51,006 nt of DNA, taken from the NCBI GenBank assembly GCA_021204625.1, contig JAJPZA010000141.1:1-51006 (forward strand), written 5' to 3'. The notes beneath the pieces were generated by a model. It saw nothing but the letters and a program-made list of their open reading frames with translations, made no database searches and had not been told where the DNA came from. A program made the translations under genes and the position numbers. Source of the DNA: Clostridia bacterium. Its GTDB lineage: Bacteria; Bacillota; Clostridia; Christensenellales; Borkfalkiaceae. This document shows, in pieces, positions 15,775 to 22,553 of this stretch (its first letter is position 1; every line of letters starts with the position of its first letter).

Positions 15775-16337
15775 TAGATTCAAATAACTTCTCACTCGTC
15801 CATAATCATAGTTCATTCATACAAAAAGTTATTAATTCTATCACTATAAAAAGCACTACGGATGTTGTTAAGCACCATATATCAAAATATAATGGTCAGT
15901 TTCCTATATGGGTTGTTATAGAGTTTTTCTCCATGGGAATGCTATCCTTTTTTTATAGCGACTTAAAAGCAGGTGATCAAAAACGACTTGCTTACGAGAT
16001 GTATGGGCCTACAGCTAAACCATATGTAAATTCATGGTTGCGCTGCTTAACAGAACTGAGGAACCAATGTGCACATTTCTCAAGGCTTTATTATTGGAAG
16101 TTTTCTGCTGTACCTAAATTACCGCCTCAAATTAGAAGTCAGATTGTAGATGATAGGCATGTATTTATTCAGATAGCTCTTCTTAAATGCCTGTATCCCG
16201 AGCCTGAGAAATGGAATGATGGTCCATTAGCTGATTTGGAATCACTAATTGATGAATATCAAAATGATATTACATTGGACCATATCGGATTTCAGAAAAA
16301 CTGGAAAGATATACTTCGGAACACATAAATAATCAAA

Positions 16338-16387
16338 CTCCCCAACACCTTTCATACTGATAATGTGTTCAGGGGAGATTTTATTAT
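16338..16387 (+). ncRNA. abiF-associated hairpin (downstream copy) or terminator
   Basis: CTCCCC (16338-16343) pairs with GGGGAG (16372-16377) and AACAC (16344-16348) with GTGTT (16365-16369); attttatt follows. It repeats the sequence plan of the RNA before the gene, including GATAATGTGTTC versus GATGTGTTC. It lies 10 bp after the abiF stop, so it could be a terminator, a second copy of the RNA, or both. Confidence 0.55.
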
Positions 16388-16462
16388 ATTACCAGTTCCT
16401 CACAGTAGAGTTCTTCCGCATAAAGGATTTTGCCGGAGCCCAAGTCTCTTGCCTGGAATCTG

Positions 16463-16491
16463 TTGTATTTGAGGCAGATTCAAGATATAAT
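16463..16491 (+). promoter_or_regulatory. Promoter of the HELSH membrane protein gene
   Basis: TTGTAT (16463-16468), 17-bp spacer, TATAAT (16486-16491). Confidence 0.65.
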
Positions 16492-16536
16492 GCAGAAGAG
16501 GCGGCCCGGGAAGGCGGTCGGGGCAGACGGAAGATT

Positions 16537-17325
16537 ATGGAATACTTTAAAGATGTGCTTATATCGCTCCTGTTGCAGATTGTGTTCACGGTAGGCGTAA
16601 TAGTCATATTCGGACTTCTGATAGGTTTTTGCAACAAGGCGTTCTATTCCAATTTCAAGAGGCATGCAAGGGCGGTGTGCTATGCTACGGGATTCATAGG
16701 CACTCCGGTGCATGAGCTTTCGCACGCGCTTTTCTGCCTCATTTTCGGCCACAGGATAACCAGGATAGTTTTGTTCCAGATCAACTCGGCGGACGGCACC
16801 CTGGGCTATGTGGAGCATGCGTACAACAAGAGGAACGTGTACCAGAACATAGGCAATTTCTTCATAGGCGTGGCTCCCATACTGGTCATCTCGGTCATCA
16901 TGTTCGTCATAGCCTACTTCCTGCTTCCCGCGTTCGTGGACACCCTCGGCACACTGCCGGCATCCATAGAGGACGTGGAGTTCGTGCCGCTTATGAAGAA
17001 TATATGGGAGATCATAAAAACCTTCTTTTCGCTCATAGGCACATGGCAGTGGTGGGTGTTCTTTGTAATAGGCCTGTTCCTATGCCTGCACATGACCCTG
17101 AGCACGGCGGACATCAAGGGGGCCTGGAGCGGCTTCGTCCTGCTGCTCATTGTCCTGCTCATCGTGGACATCATCCTGGAGGCCGTGAGCGGCGGCCTTC
17201 TAACGTCCTTTACAAGCGTTGTAATAAGCATAGGCGGGTACCTTTTGAGCATAATGCTCATATCACTCATAATCTCCCTGCTGTACCTTATCATCTCATT
17301 CGTCTTCCGGATCTTTATCCGCTGA
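16537..17325 (+). CDS. Integral membrane protein with HELSH metallopeptidase-like motif
   Basis: A 262-residue polytopic protein with about six or seven hydrophobic segments. Residues 59-63 read HELSH in GTPVHELSHALFCLIFGH, a zinc-peptidase HExxH pattern at a membrane helix as in M50 site-2 protease relatives. A second conserved acidic ligand motif is not obvious, so activity is uncertain; it may be a relative of M50 that only keeps the fold. ATG 16537 is chosen because it lies 45 bp after the -10 box; a longer frame from 16363 would run through the promoter and a region of unlikely protein. It is a single-gene unit ending at the terminator 17366-17406. Confidence 0.7.
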   Translation: MEYFKDVLISLLLQIVFTVGVIVIFGLLIGFCNKAFYSNFKRHARAVCYATGFIGTPVHELSHALFCLIFGHRITRIVLFQINSADGTLGYVEHAYNKRNVYQNIGNFFIGVAPILVISVIMFVIAYFLLPAFVDTLGTLPASIEDVEFVPLMKNIWEIIKTFFSLIGTWQWWVFFVIGLFLCLHMTLSTADIKGAWSGFVLLLIVLLIVDIILEAVSGGLLTSFTSVVISIGGYLLSIMLISLIISLLYLIISFVFRIFIR

Positions 17326-17365
17326 GACGAAAGATTAAACCAAACAGCGTATAATCCGGATGAAA

Positions 17366-17406
17366 AGCGCATGTCAGCACCAAAGCCGACATGCGCTAGT
17401 TTTTTA
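17366..17406 (+). terminator. Terminator of the HELSH protein gene
   Basis: AGCGCATGTC (17366-17375) and GACATGCGCT (17388-17397), a perfect 10-bp stem, then agtttttt. Confidence 0.9.
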
Positions 17407-17414
17407 AAACGAAA

Positions 17415-17544
17415 CAAAAAGAAAGCAGCCCCCGAGTCTGGCAAACCTTGGGCTGCTCCCCTAAAACTATAAAGGATACTATACTGTGCCACGGCTTGTC
17501 TTTGGCGAGCCTTGCCCGTGTCGCATATGGTAGCGGTCGTTTGT
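17415..17544 (-). ncRNA. Candidate small RNA on the minus strand
   Basis: Read on the minus strand, TTGACT (17579-17574) and TAGAAT (17556-17551) with a 17-bp spacer form a good promoter; transcription would start near 17544 and end at a stem of AGCAGCCC (17457-17450) with GGGCTGCT (17431-17424) followed by ttctttttg (17423-17415). The transcript is about 130 nt, has no reading frame of note, and holds an inner hairpin (CACGG/CCGTG around GGCT/AGCC, 17490-17520). The layout resembles, from memory, antitoxin RNAs of type I toxin-antitoxin loci in gut Firmicutes, but no small toxin gene is visible on either strand. Confidence 0.65.
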
Positions 17545-17550
17545 ATGATT

Positions 17551-17579
17551 ATTCTATCATCCTGTACAGCAAAAGTCAA
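17551..17579 (-). promoter_or_regulatory. Promoter of the minus-strand small RNA
   Basis: TTGACT (17579-17574) and TAGAAT (17556-17551), 17-bp spacer, on the minus strand. Confidence 0.7.
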
Positions 17580-17701
17580 TGCAAGCGGACCCGGCGGATA
17601 GAACGATGCAGACAGCAGGGCACAAAATAATCCACAGAGTGTCGGATATTACAAATTAAACAGAGACACACGACGGCGAAGACTGAAACAGCCCGGGCCG
17701 G

Positions 17702-17730
17702 TTGACACCCTCTCTTCCGGAGCATATGAT
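17702..17730 (+). promoter_or_regulatory. Strong promoter-like element far upstream of trpS
   Basis: TTGACA (17702-17707), 17-bp spacer, TATGAT (17725-17730). Its transcript would give trpS a leader of about 220 nt with an ACGCC/GGCGT hairpin near 17780-17800 but no T-box signature. Confidence 0.45.
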
Positions 17731-17892
17731 GTGGATGCCCTAAGCGGACGCCGGTATTACGGTGCAGGCGGTTTGTGAAATTTTGCGGACGCCCGGAGGC
17801 GTGAAAAAGCCGTGGTTTATGATAAAACTGTGTGGACGGGGTGACAGAATCCGCTTAATTGAGTGACATGGGCATAACTTTTGCAAAATCAT

Positions 17893-17921
17893 TTGTTATT
17901 TGATTTTCGTTGTGCTAATAT
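17893..17921 (+). promoter_or_regulatory. Proximal promoter of trpS
   Basis: TTGTTA (17893-17898), 17-bp spacer, TAATAT (17916-17921), 36 bp before the ATG. Confidence 0.65.
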
Positions 17922-17956
17922 GTATCTGTAGAATTTTCTAATTTCAGGCCGGGATT

Positions 17957-18964
17957 ATGGAAGAGGTAAAAAAGACACTGTACTCAGCTGTGCAGCCCAC
18001 GAATACGCTTACTATAGGAAACTACGCCGGAGCGATACGCAACTTCGTAAAGCTCCAGGATGAGTACCGCTGCTTTTACGCCATAGCCAACATGCACGCC
18101 ATAACGGTGCGCCAGAATCCGGCGGAGCTGAGGCAGAAGACATTAGGCCTTCTGGCCACGTACATAGCCTGCGGAGTGGATCCGGAGAAATGCACCCTTT
18201 ACGTGCAGTCCCACGTGCCCGCTCATGCGGAGCTCGCATGGGTTCTCAACACCTTCACGTATGTGGGCGAGATGGAGCGCATGACGCAGTTCAAGGACAA
18301 GAGCGCAAGGCATGCGGACAACATCAACATGGGCCTCATGGACTACCCCGTGCTCATGGCTGCGGACATCCTGCTTTATAACGCGGACGTGGTTCCGGTA
18401 GGAATAGATCAGAGGCAGCACCTTGAGATAACCAGGGACATCGCCATCCGTTTCAATAACATATATTCCCCCACGTTCGTGGTGCCCGAGGGGCTTTACA
18501 CGAAGGTAGGGGCCAAGATAAACGATCTCCAGGACCCCTCCAAAAAGATGTCCAAATCCGCGGAGAACCCCAACGGGACCATCTTCATGGATGATGACAA
18601 GGACACCATAATCCGCAAGTTCAAGAGGGCGGTGACGGACAGCGAAAGCGAGGTCCGCTACGATGAGGAGAACAAGCCCGGCGTGAGCAACCTGCTTTCC
18701 ATCTACTCATGCTTCACCGGAAAGACCATCCCGGAGGCCGAGGCGGAGTTTGCAGGCAAGGGATACGGGGATTTCAAGCTGGCAGTAGGCGAAGCCGTGG
18801 CAGACGTTTTAGACCCCGTCCAGAAAGAGACCGCAAGGCTCCTCGCAGACAGGAAGTACCTGGATGACATCTTCCGCAAGGGCGCAGAAAATGCGGCCAA
18901 AGTGGCCAACAAGACGCTGGACAAGGTGTACAGGAAGATAGGCTTCTACCGCTGCGGAAACTGA
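17957..18964 (+). CDS. trpS: Tryptophanyl-tRNA synthetase
   Basis: A 335-residue class Ic aminoacyl-tRNA synthetase that charges tRNA-Trp with tryptophan in the cytoplasm. The HIGH-equivalent is TIGN (residues 19-22, in LTIGNYAGAI), the substrate loop holds VVPVGIDQRQHLEITRDI, and the KMSKS loop reads KKMSKSAEN near residues 195-203. Length is normal and no domain is missing. The gene stands alone, with its own promoter; the leader lacks the T-box anticodon/antiterminator features often seen before clostridial trpS genes. The ribosome site (ggccggg) is weak but placed correctly. Confidence 0.97.
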   Translation: MEEVKKTLYSAVQPTNTLTIGNYAGAIRNFVKLQDEYRCFYAIANMHAITVRQNPAELRQKTLGLLATYIACGVDPEKCTLYVQSHVPAHAELAWVLNTFTYVGEMERMTQFKDKSARHADNINMGLMDYPVLMAADILLYNADVVPVGIDQRQHLEITRDIAIRFNNIYSPTFVVPEGLYTKVGAKINDLQDPSKKMSKSAENPNGTIFMDDDKDTIIRKFKRAVTDSESEVRYDEENKPGVSNLLSIYSCFTGKTIPEAEAEFAGKGYGDFKLAVGEAVADVLDPVQKETARLLADRKYLDDIFRKGAENAAKVANKTLDKVYRKIGFYRCGN

Positions 18965-19121
18965 TCCGCGGCCGGGATGCCCCTGAAAGGGGCGCATATG
19001 CAGAATTTAACGGCAGCCGCAGGCTGCATGATATACAGCGGCTCAAAGGCCGCATGATACAGAAAATACACGGAAAAGAAGATACGCAGGCCGGATGATG
19101 CGGCCGGGTGAAGGCACAGAG

Positions 19122-20063
19122 ATGTTCGGATACATCAACCCAGACAAACCCTATCTCTTCATAAAGGATGAGACACTGTACAATGCCCTGTACTGCGGAG
19201 CGTGCAAGGGCATAGGGAAGGCGTGCGGCCAGCTGGCCCGCACGGGTCTGACGTACGACATTGCCTTTACGTCCGCCATAGTTCACAACATAAAGGGAGA
19301 GGACGTGGTTGTAAAAAAGCGCCGCTGCGGGCTGCATCTCATAAAGAGGCGCCCCATGGCGATGCCGGACGATACCACGATAGCCCTGGCGTGCATGAAC
19401 ACCACGATGGCATACTACAAGCTCTGCGACGACGCCCTGGACGGAGACAAGAAAGGCATGTTCCGTTTCCTGTACAGGCGCGGATACAGGAAGGTATTGA
19501 AAAAGCACCCGGTTATAGCGGAGATAATCTCAAGGCAGATGGAGAACCAGCGCAGGCTGGAGGAGAAGGAGTGCGCGATAATAGATGAGGCGTGCGAGCC
19601 CACGGCCCTGATGATGCAGGAGCTTTCGGACTATCTCCTGGGCGAGCATGCGAACGGATACACAAGGCAGCTGTTCTATGCCCTTGGCAAATGGATATAC
19701 CTTGTGGACGCTGCGGACGATTATGACAAGGACGTAAAGAAAGGCCGCTACAACGTGCTGTACAACGCGTACGGGGTGCAGACTTTCAGGGAGGCCATAG
19801 AAGCGAACAGGGAGGAGCTGAACTTTATTTTCAACTACCAGTTCGCACAGATGCAGGACTCAATAGGCCACATCCGTTTTTATTTCAATCACGATTTGAC
19901 AGACAATATAATTATGAGAGGGATTCCTCTCAGGACACGGACGCTGTTTGACAAGGCATGTCCCAGCTGCAACAGGGACTGCGAGCATTGCGGGGAAGAA
20001 CAATTAGCGCAGGCCCGTGAGACAAACGTTAAAGGAGCGGAATATGAACAAGAAAAATCTTGA
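19122..20063 (+). CDS. DUF5685-type protein of unknown function
   Basis: A 313-residue, mostly helical, predicted soluble protein with the pattern I associate with DUF5685: MFGYINPDKPYLFIKDETLYNALYCGACKGIGK at the start, LGKWIYLVDAADDYDKDVKKGRYN near residues 195-220, and a Cys-rich end CPSCNRDCEHCGEE. The aspartate-rich DAADDYDKD region recalls the second Asp-rich motif of prenyl-synthase-like helical folds, but no activity is claimed. ATG 19122 has GAAGG upstream; an in-frame ATG at 19095 lacks one. The gene overlaps the next by 20 bp, so the two are translated together. Clustered cysteines at both termini suggest metal binding. Confidence 0.75.
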   Translation: MFGYINPDKPYLFIKDETLYNALYCGACKGIGKACGQLARTGLTYDIAFTSAIVHNIKGEDVVVKKRRCGLHLIKRRPMAMPDDTTIALACMNTTMAYYKLCDDALDGDKKGMFRFLYRRGYRKVLKKHPVIAEIISRQMENQRRLEEKECAIIDEACEPTALMMQELSDYLLGEHANGYTRQLFYALGKWIYLVDAADDYDKDVKKGRYNVLYNAYGVQTFREAIEANREELNFIFNYQFAQMQDSIGHIRFYFNHDLTDNIIMRGIPLRTRTLFDKACPSCNRDCEHCGEEQLAQARETNVKGAEYEQEKS

Positions 20064-20706
20064 GATACTGGGGCTTCCCGAGGATGCCACAAGGGAGCAG
20101 GTCGAGACCGCATACCAGGAGCTTCGCGCAAAGTATCTTGAGGAAAGATTCATGGACGGCGAAGTGGGCAACAATGCAGCCAAGATGCTCACTAAGATAG
20201 ACACGGCATATGCGGAGCTCTCCCGCGAATGGGAGGAGAATCCGGAGGACGGCGGGGACAACTACGCCAAAGTTGAGGACCTCATCCGCCAGGGCAACCT
20301 TTCCGAAGCCCAGAGGGTTCTGGACCAGTTCAATGAAAGGAACGGCCAGTGGCACTACCTGCAGAGCGTTGTCTTCTACCGCAAGAACTGGGTCAACGAA
20401 TCCAAGAAGCAGCTGGAGATAGCCATACAGCTGGAGCCGGACAACGCGAAGTACAAGGAAAGCTACAGAAAGATCAATGACAAGATTGCCAGAGACGCGC
20501 AGGCCGCGCAGGGAAACCGCCAGCAGCAGCAACAGCAGCAGGCTCCCCCTCCGGAACAGCAGAACCAGAGCGCGTACGACGGGCAGAACATGAACTCCAA
20601 CAGCGGCGACTCCAACCAGATGGGCGGCAACTGCTGCTCCAACTGTCTTGAGTGCTGCTACACCTATCTCTGCCTCAGCTGTCTTTGCAACGGCTGCTGC
20701 AGATAA
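20044..20706 (+). CDS. J-domain-like protein with TPR-like middle and Cys-rich tail
   Basis: A 220-residue protein. Residues 1-60 follow the J-domain plan (NLEILGLPEDATREQVETAYQELRAKY, later IDTAYAELSREW) but the HPD tripeptide that stimulates Hsp70 is replaced (KYLEERFMDGE), so it is a J-like domain. Residues 75-140 form a helical repeat like one or two TPRs (EAQRVLDQFNERNGQWHYLQ, QLEIAIQLEPDNAKYKESY). A Gln/Pro/Asn-rich linker (about 155-195) leads to a tail of nine cysteines (CCSNCLECC, LSCLCNGCC), possibly a metal site or a palmitoyl-like membrane anchor. ATG 20044 follows AAAGGAG and overlaps the upstream DUF5685-type gene, arguing for a shared function. Confidence 0.75.
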   Translation: MNKKNLEILGLPEDATREQVETAYQELRAKYLEERFMDGEVGNNAAKMLTKIDTAYAELSREWEENPEDGGDNYAKVEDLIRQGNLSEAQRVLDQFNERNGQWHYLQSVVFYRKNWVNESKKQLEIAIQLEPDNAKYKESYRKINDKIARDAQAAQGNRQQQQQQQAPPPEQQNQSAYDGQNMNSNSGDSNQMGGNCCSNCLECCYTYLCLSCLCNGCCR

Positions 20707-20889
20707 CATTTCACAAACATTTCATACGCAAAGACAATGCAGGCACGCCTATGGCATGCCTGCATGCCATATAAAAGCGAAAAACCCGCAGATACGTGGC
20801 ATCATGCTGCATATCTCATATCTCCGGCCGGTTCATGCGGCCGGCATGCCGCGGCCGGCATGGACAGACACAAATGGAGAGGCGCTGAC

Positions 20890-21645
20890 ATGACGGAAGA
20901 GAAGTTCAGCTGCGAAAGGGACGGCATGACCATCCGCGGGCTTGTCTTCAGCCCGGAGGGCGAAAACCTGCCCATAGCCATAATCTCCCACGGATTCATG
21001 GCCAACTATGGCACAACCAAGGGCTATGCCCGGTGGTTTGCCGAGCACGGCTGCATGTCCTTCTGCTTTGATTTCAACGGCGGGTGCGCTTTCGGCCACA
21101 GCGGCAAGGACCGCACCAAAATGACCCTCTACACCGAAGTTGAGGACCTCAGGGCCGTCCTTGCGTACGCAAGGGGCCTCAAAAACACAAACCCGGATGA
21201 TGTGACCCTCATGGGCTGCAGCCAGGGCGGATTCGTGTCGGCCATGCTTGCGGCGGAGCTTAAAGACGAGATCCGTCGGCTCATCCTCTTCTACCCGGCC
21301 CTCTGCATCCCGGACGATGCCAGGGCGGGCAGGATGATGATAATGAAGTTTGACCCCGCCAGCATTCCGGACACGCTCAGTTTCGGGCCGATAAAGCTCG
21401 GAGGGGATTACGCCAGGACCGTTATAGACAAGCACTTCGAGGACATGATCTCGCCATATGAAGGCCCCGTTCTCATTTGCTGGGGCACAAAGGACGGCAT
21501 AGTGGCGGAGAAGTACATGGACGGAGCACTGGCTGCGTATAAGAACGCAGTCCTGTACAAGATTCCGGGAGGCCGTCACGGCTTCAGCAAGAAGACGGAC
21601 AAGGCTGCTTTGGGCTGTCTGGAGGAATTCATACAGAAGTCATAA
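20890..21645 (+). CDS. Alpha/beta hydrolase (serine hydrolase)
   Basis: A 251-residue cytoplasmic alpha/beta-hydrolase, probably an esterase or acylhydrolase of the dienelactone-hydrolase/serine-aminopeptidase kind. Seen: oxyanion strand PIAIISHGFMANYG, nucleophile elbow GCSQGG with Ser about 111, acid in CWGTKDGIVAEKY, and His in PGGRHGFSKK near the end. ATG 20890 follows GGAGAGG; a longer frame from 20737 would add 51 unlikely residues. The substrate cannot be inferred. Confidence 0.9.
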   Translation: MTEEKFSCERDGMTIRGLVFSPEGENLPIAIISHGFMANYGTTKGYARWFAEHGCMSFCFDFNGGCAFGHSGKDRTKMTLYTEVEDLRAVLAYARGLKNTNPDDVTLMGCSQGGFVSAMLAAELKDEIRRLILFYPALCIPDDARAGRMMIMKFDPASIPDTLSFGPIKLGGDYARTVIDKHFEDMISPYEGPVLICWGTKDGIVAEKYMDGALAAYKNAVLYKIPGGRHGFSKKTDKAALGCLEEFIQKS

Positions 21646-21744
21646 AGCCAGCATAAGTTTCTTTCAGCGCAGTTGTACGGGCCGAAGCCTTAGGCCCGCA
21701 GCCATAATCCGGACGGATAACGAAACACACAGGCAAGGCATCCA

Positions 21745-22362
21745 ATGGGGAAGAAAGAGCAAAGAGAAGAAAAGGAAAAGAGGAAGGAAGAAAAGAGGGG
21801 AGGAAAGGGCCCCAGGCGCGCCAGTTCGTTTGAGATAGCCCTCTCCGCGATTTCCTGCGCCGTGGCGGCGGCCTTCCTTGCGCTTGGAATATTAAGCGGC
21901 GTGCTTCTTGCCACCGGCTATTTCATAGGCGTAATAGCCCTCATGCTTCCCCTTGCGAAGCAGTTCTACAGAGGGGATTTTCTTGCGTACTGCGGAACCG
22001 TAATCCTGACCGTCATCCTCGGCGCCGTGGCCAAGTTCTGGGACCTCGTGCCCTTTATAATGTTCTTCGGCCTGCATCCCCTCATAAACGCCCTGCAGCT
22101 AAGATACCGCTGGAACAGGGTCGTGGCATTCATCCTGAAGGCCATCTGGTTTGACTGCACCCTCATTGCCGGCTATTTCCTCATATACAACGGCTTCCTC
22201 GGCGGGAACTTCCTTCCGGAGGGCATAGCCGAATGGCTCAACAAGTACATCTATCTCGTGATCTTCGTTGGCGGCACCGTCCTCTTCTTCATCTATGACT
22301 GGCTGATTTTCAAGGTGCAGATGCTCGTGAACATGGTCATAGGCAGGATAAAGCGGCAATGA
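21745..22362 (+). CDS. Membrane protein of unknown function
   Basis: A 205-residue protein with a very charged N-terminal tail (lysine/glutamate-rich, residues 1-25) followed by about five or six hydrophobic helices: two between 28 and 70, then near 78-110, 125-150 and 168-190. No enzymatic motif is recognised. It lacks a clear ribosome site and promoter and lies 100 bp after the hydrolase, so it may belong to that transcript. The following terminator (22416-22447) closes the unit. Confidence 0.7.
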   Translation: MGKKEQREEKEKRKEEKRGGKGPRRASSFEIALSAISCAVAAAFLALGILSGVLLATGYFIGVIALMLPLAKQFYRGDFLAYCGTVILTVILGAVAKFWDLVPFIMFFGLHPLINALQLRYRWNRVVAFILKAIWFDCTLIAGYFLIYNGFLGGNFLPEGIAEWLNKYIYLVIFVGGTVLFFIYDWLIFKVQMLVNMVIGRIKRQ

Positions 22363-22415
22363 CGTAGCCTGTCAGCAAAGGCAAGCAGAAATAAACTGGA
22401 TAGCAAAATGATGTG

Positions 22416-22447
22416 TAAGGTATACGCATCATTTTTTTGTTAAAAAT
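22416..22447 (+). terminator. Terminator before the restriction-modification operon
   Basis: AAATGATG (22416-22423) pairs with CATCATTT (22437-22444), followed by tttt. Confidence 0.8.
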
Positions 22448-22472
22448 TATCGTTTTTGCATACAAAAAGTCC

Positions 22473-22501
22473 TTGTAAACAGCGAGTAATGGTAGTATAA
22501 T
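22473..22501 (+). promoter_or_regulatory. Promoter of the restriction-modification operon
   Basis: TTGTAA (22473-22478), 17-bp spacer, TATAAT (22496-22501). Confidence 0.8.
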
Positions 22502-22510
22502 CATGCTTAT

Positions 22511-22544
22511 CTAGCAACTTAAGGGCAAATTTAAGTTGCGCTAG
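22511..22544 (+). promoter_or_regulatory. Leader hairpin next to the methylase ribosome site
   Basis: CTAGCAACTTAA (22511-22522) pairs with TTAAGTTGCGCTAG (22531-22544) except for a 2-nt bulge. The last AG belongs to the AGGAG of the methylase ribosome site (22543-22547), so folding would hinder translation; as DNA it could equally be an operator. Confidence 0.55.
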
Positions 22545-22553
22545 GAGACTGGC

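Larger units (their letters stand above)
14613..15776 (+). mobile_element. IS630-family insertion sequence with TA target duplication
   Basis: The element spans 14615-15774 (1,160 bp), flanked by TA at 14613-14614 and 15775-15776, the hallmark of IS630/Tc1 insertion. The ends are a perfect 22-bp inverted repeat starting TAGTAAACGAAAAAAG. It carries a promoter, one ribosome site and a transposase in two frames. Removing the element plus one TA restores the interrupted abiF frame exactly, which fixes the boundaries. Confidence 0.93.
14252..16328 (+). pseudogene. abiF: Abi_2 / AbiF-like HEPN protein interrupted by an IS630-family element
   Basis: Two parts, 14252-14614 and 15777-16328, join in frame to a 304-residue Abi_2-family protein once the insertion and one TA copy are removed (SLGYL-DSNNF across the junction). 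The N-terminal part has the family pattern KTYDEQVSILEMKGFIIED and ANYYRFSAYLLPYK; the C-terminal part contains the HEPN RNase motif RNQCAHFSR (R-N-x3-H at joined residues 216-221). Family knowledge: HEPN Abi proteins are RNA-cutting toxins acting on phage infection. As it stands the first part stops at TAG 14615-14617 inside the element, so no full toxin is made. The start is uncertain: ATG 14252 has a weak ribosome site. Confidence 0.82.

Noticed and set aside
17448-17630. Plus-strand frame of 60 codons between the HELSH gene and trpS
   Set aside because: It has no ribosome site, runs antisense through the small RNA promoter and body, and its residue composition is not protein-like.
17737-17956. 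T-box riboswitch before trpS
   Set aside because: The conserved T-box sequence (GGGTGG-like antiterminator core) and a terminator/antiterminator pair are not present.
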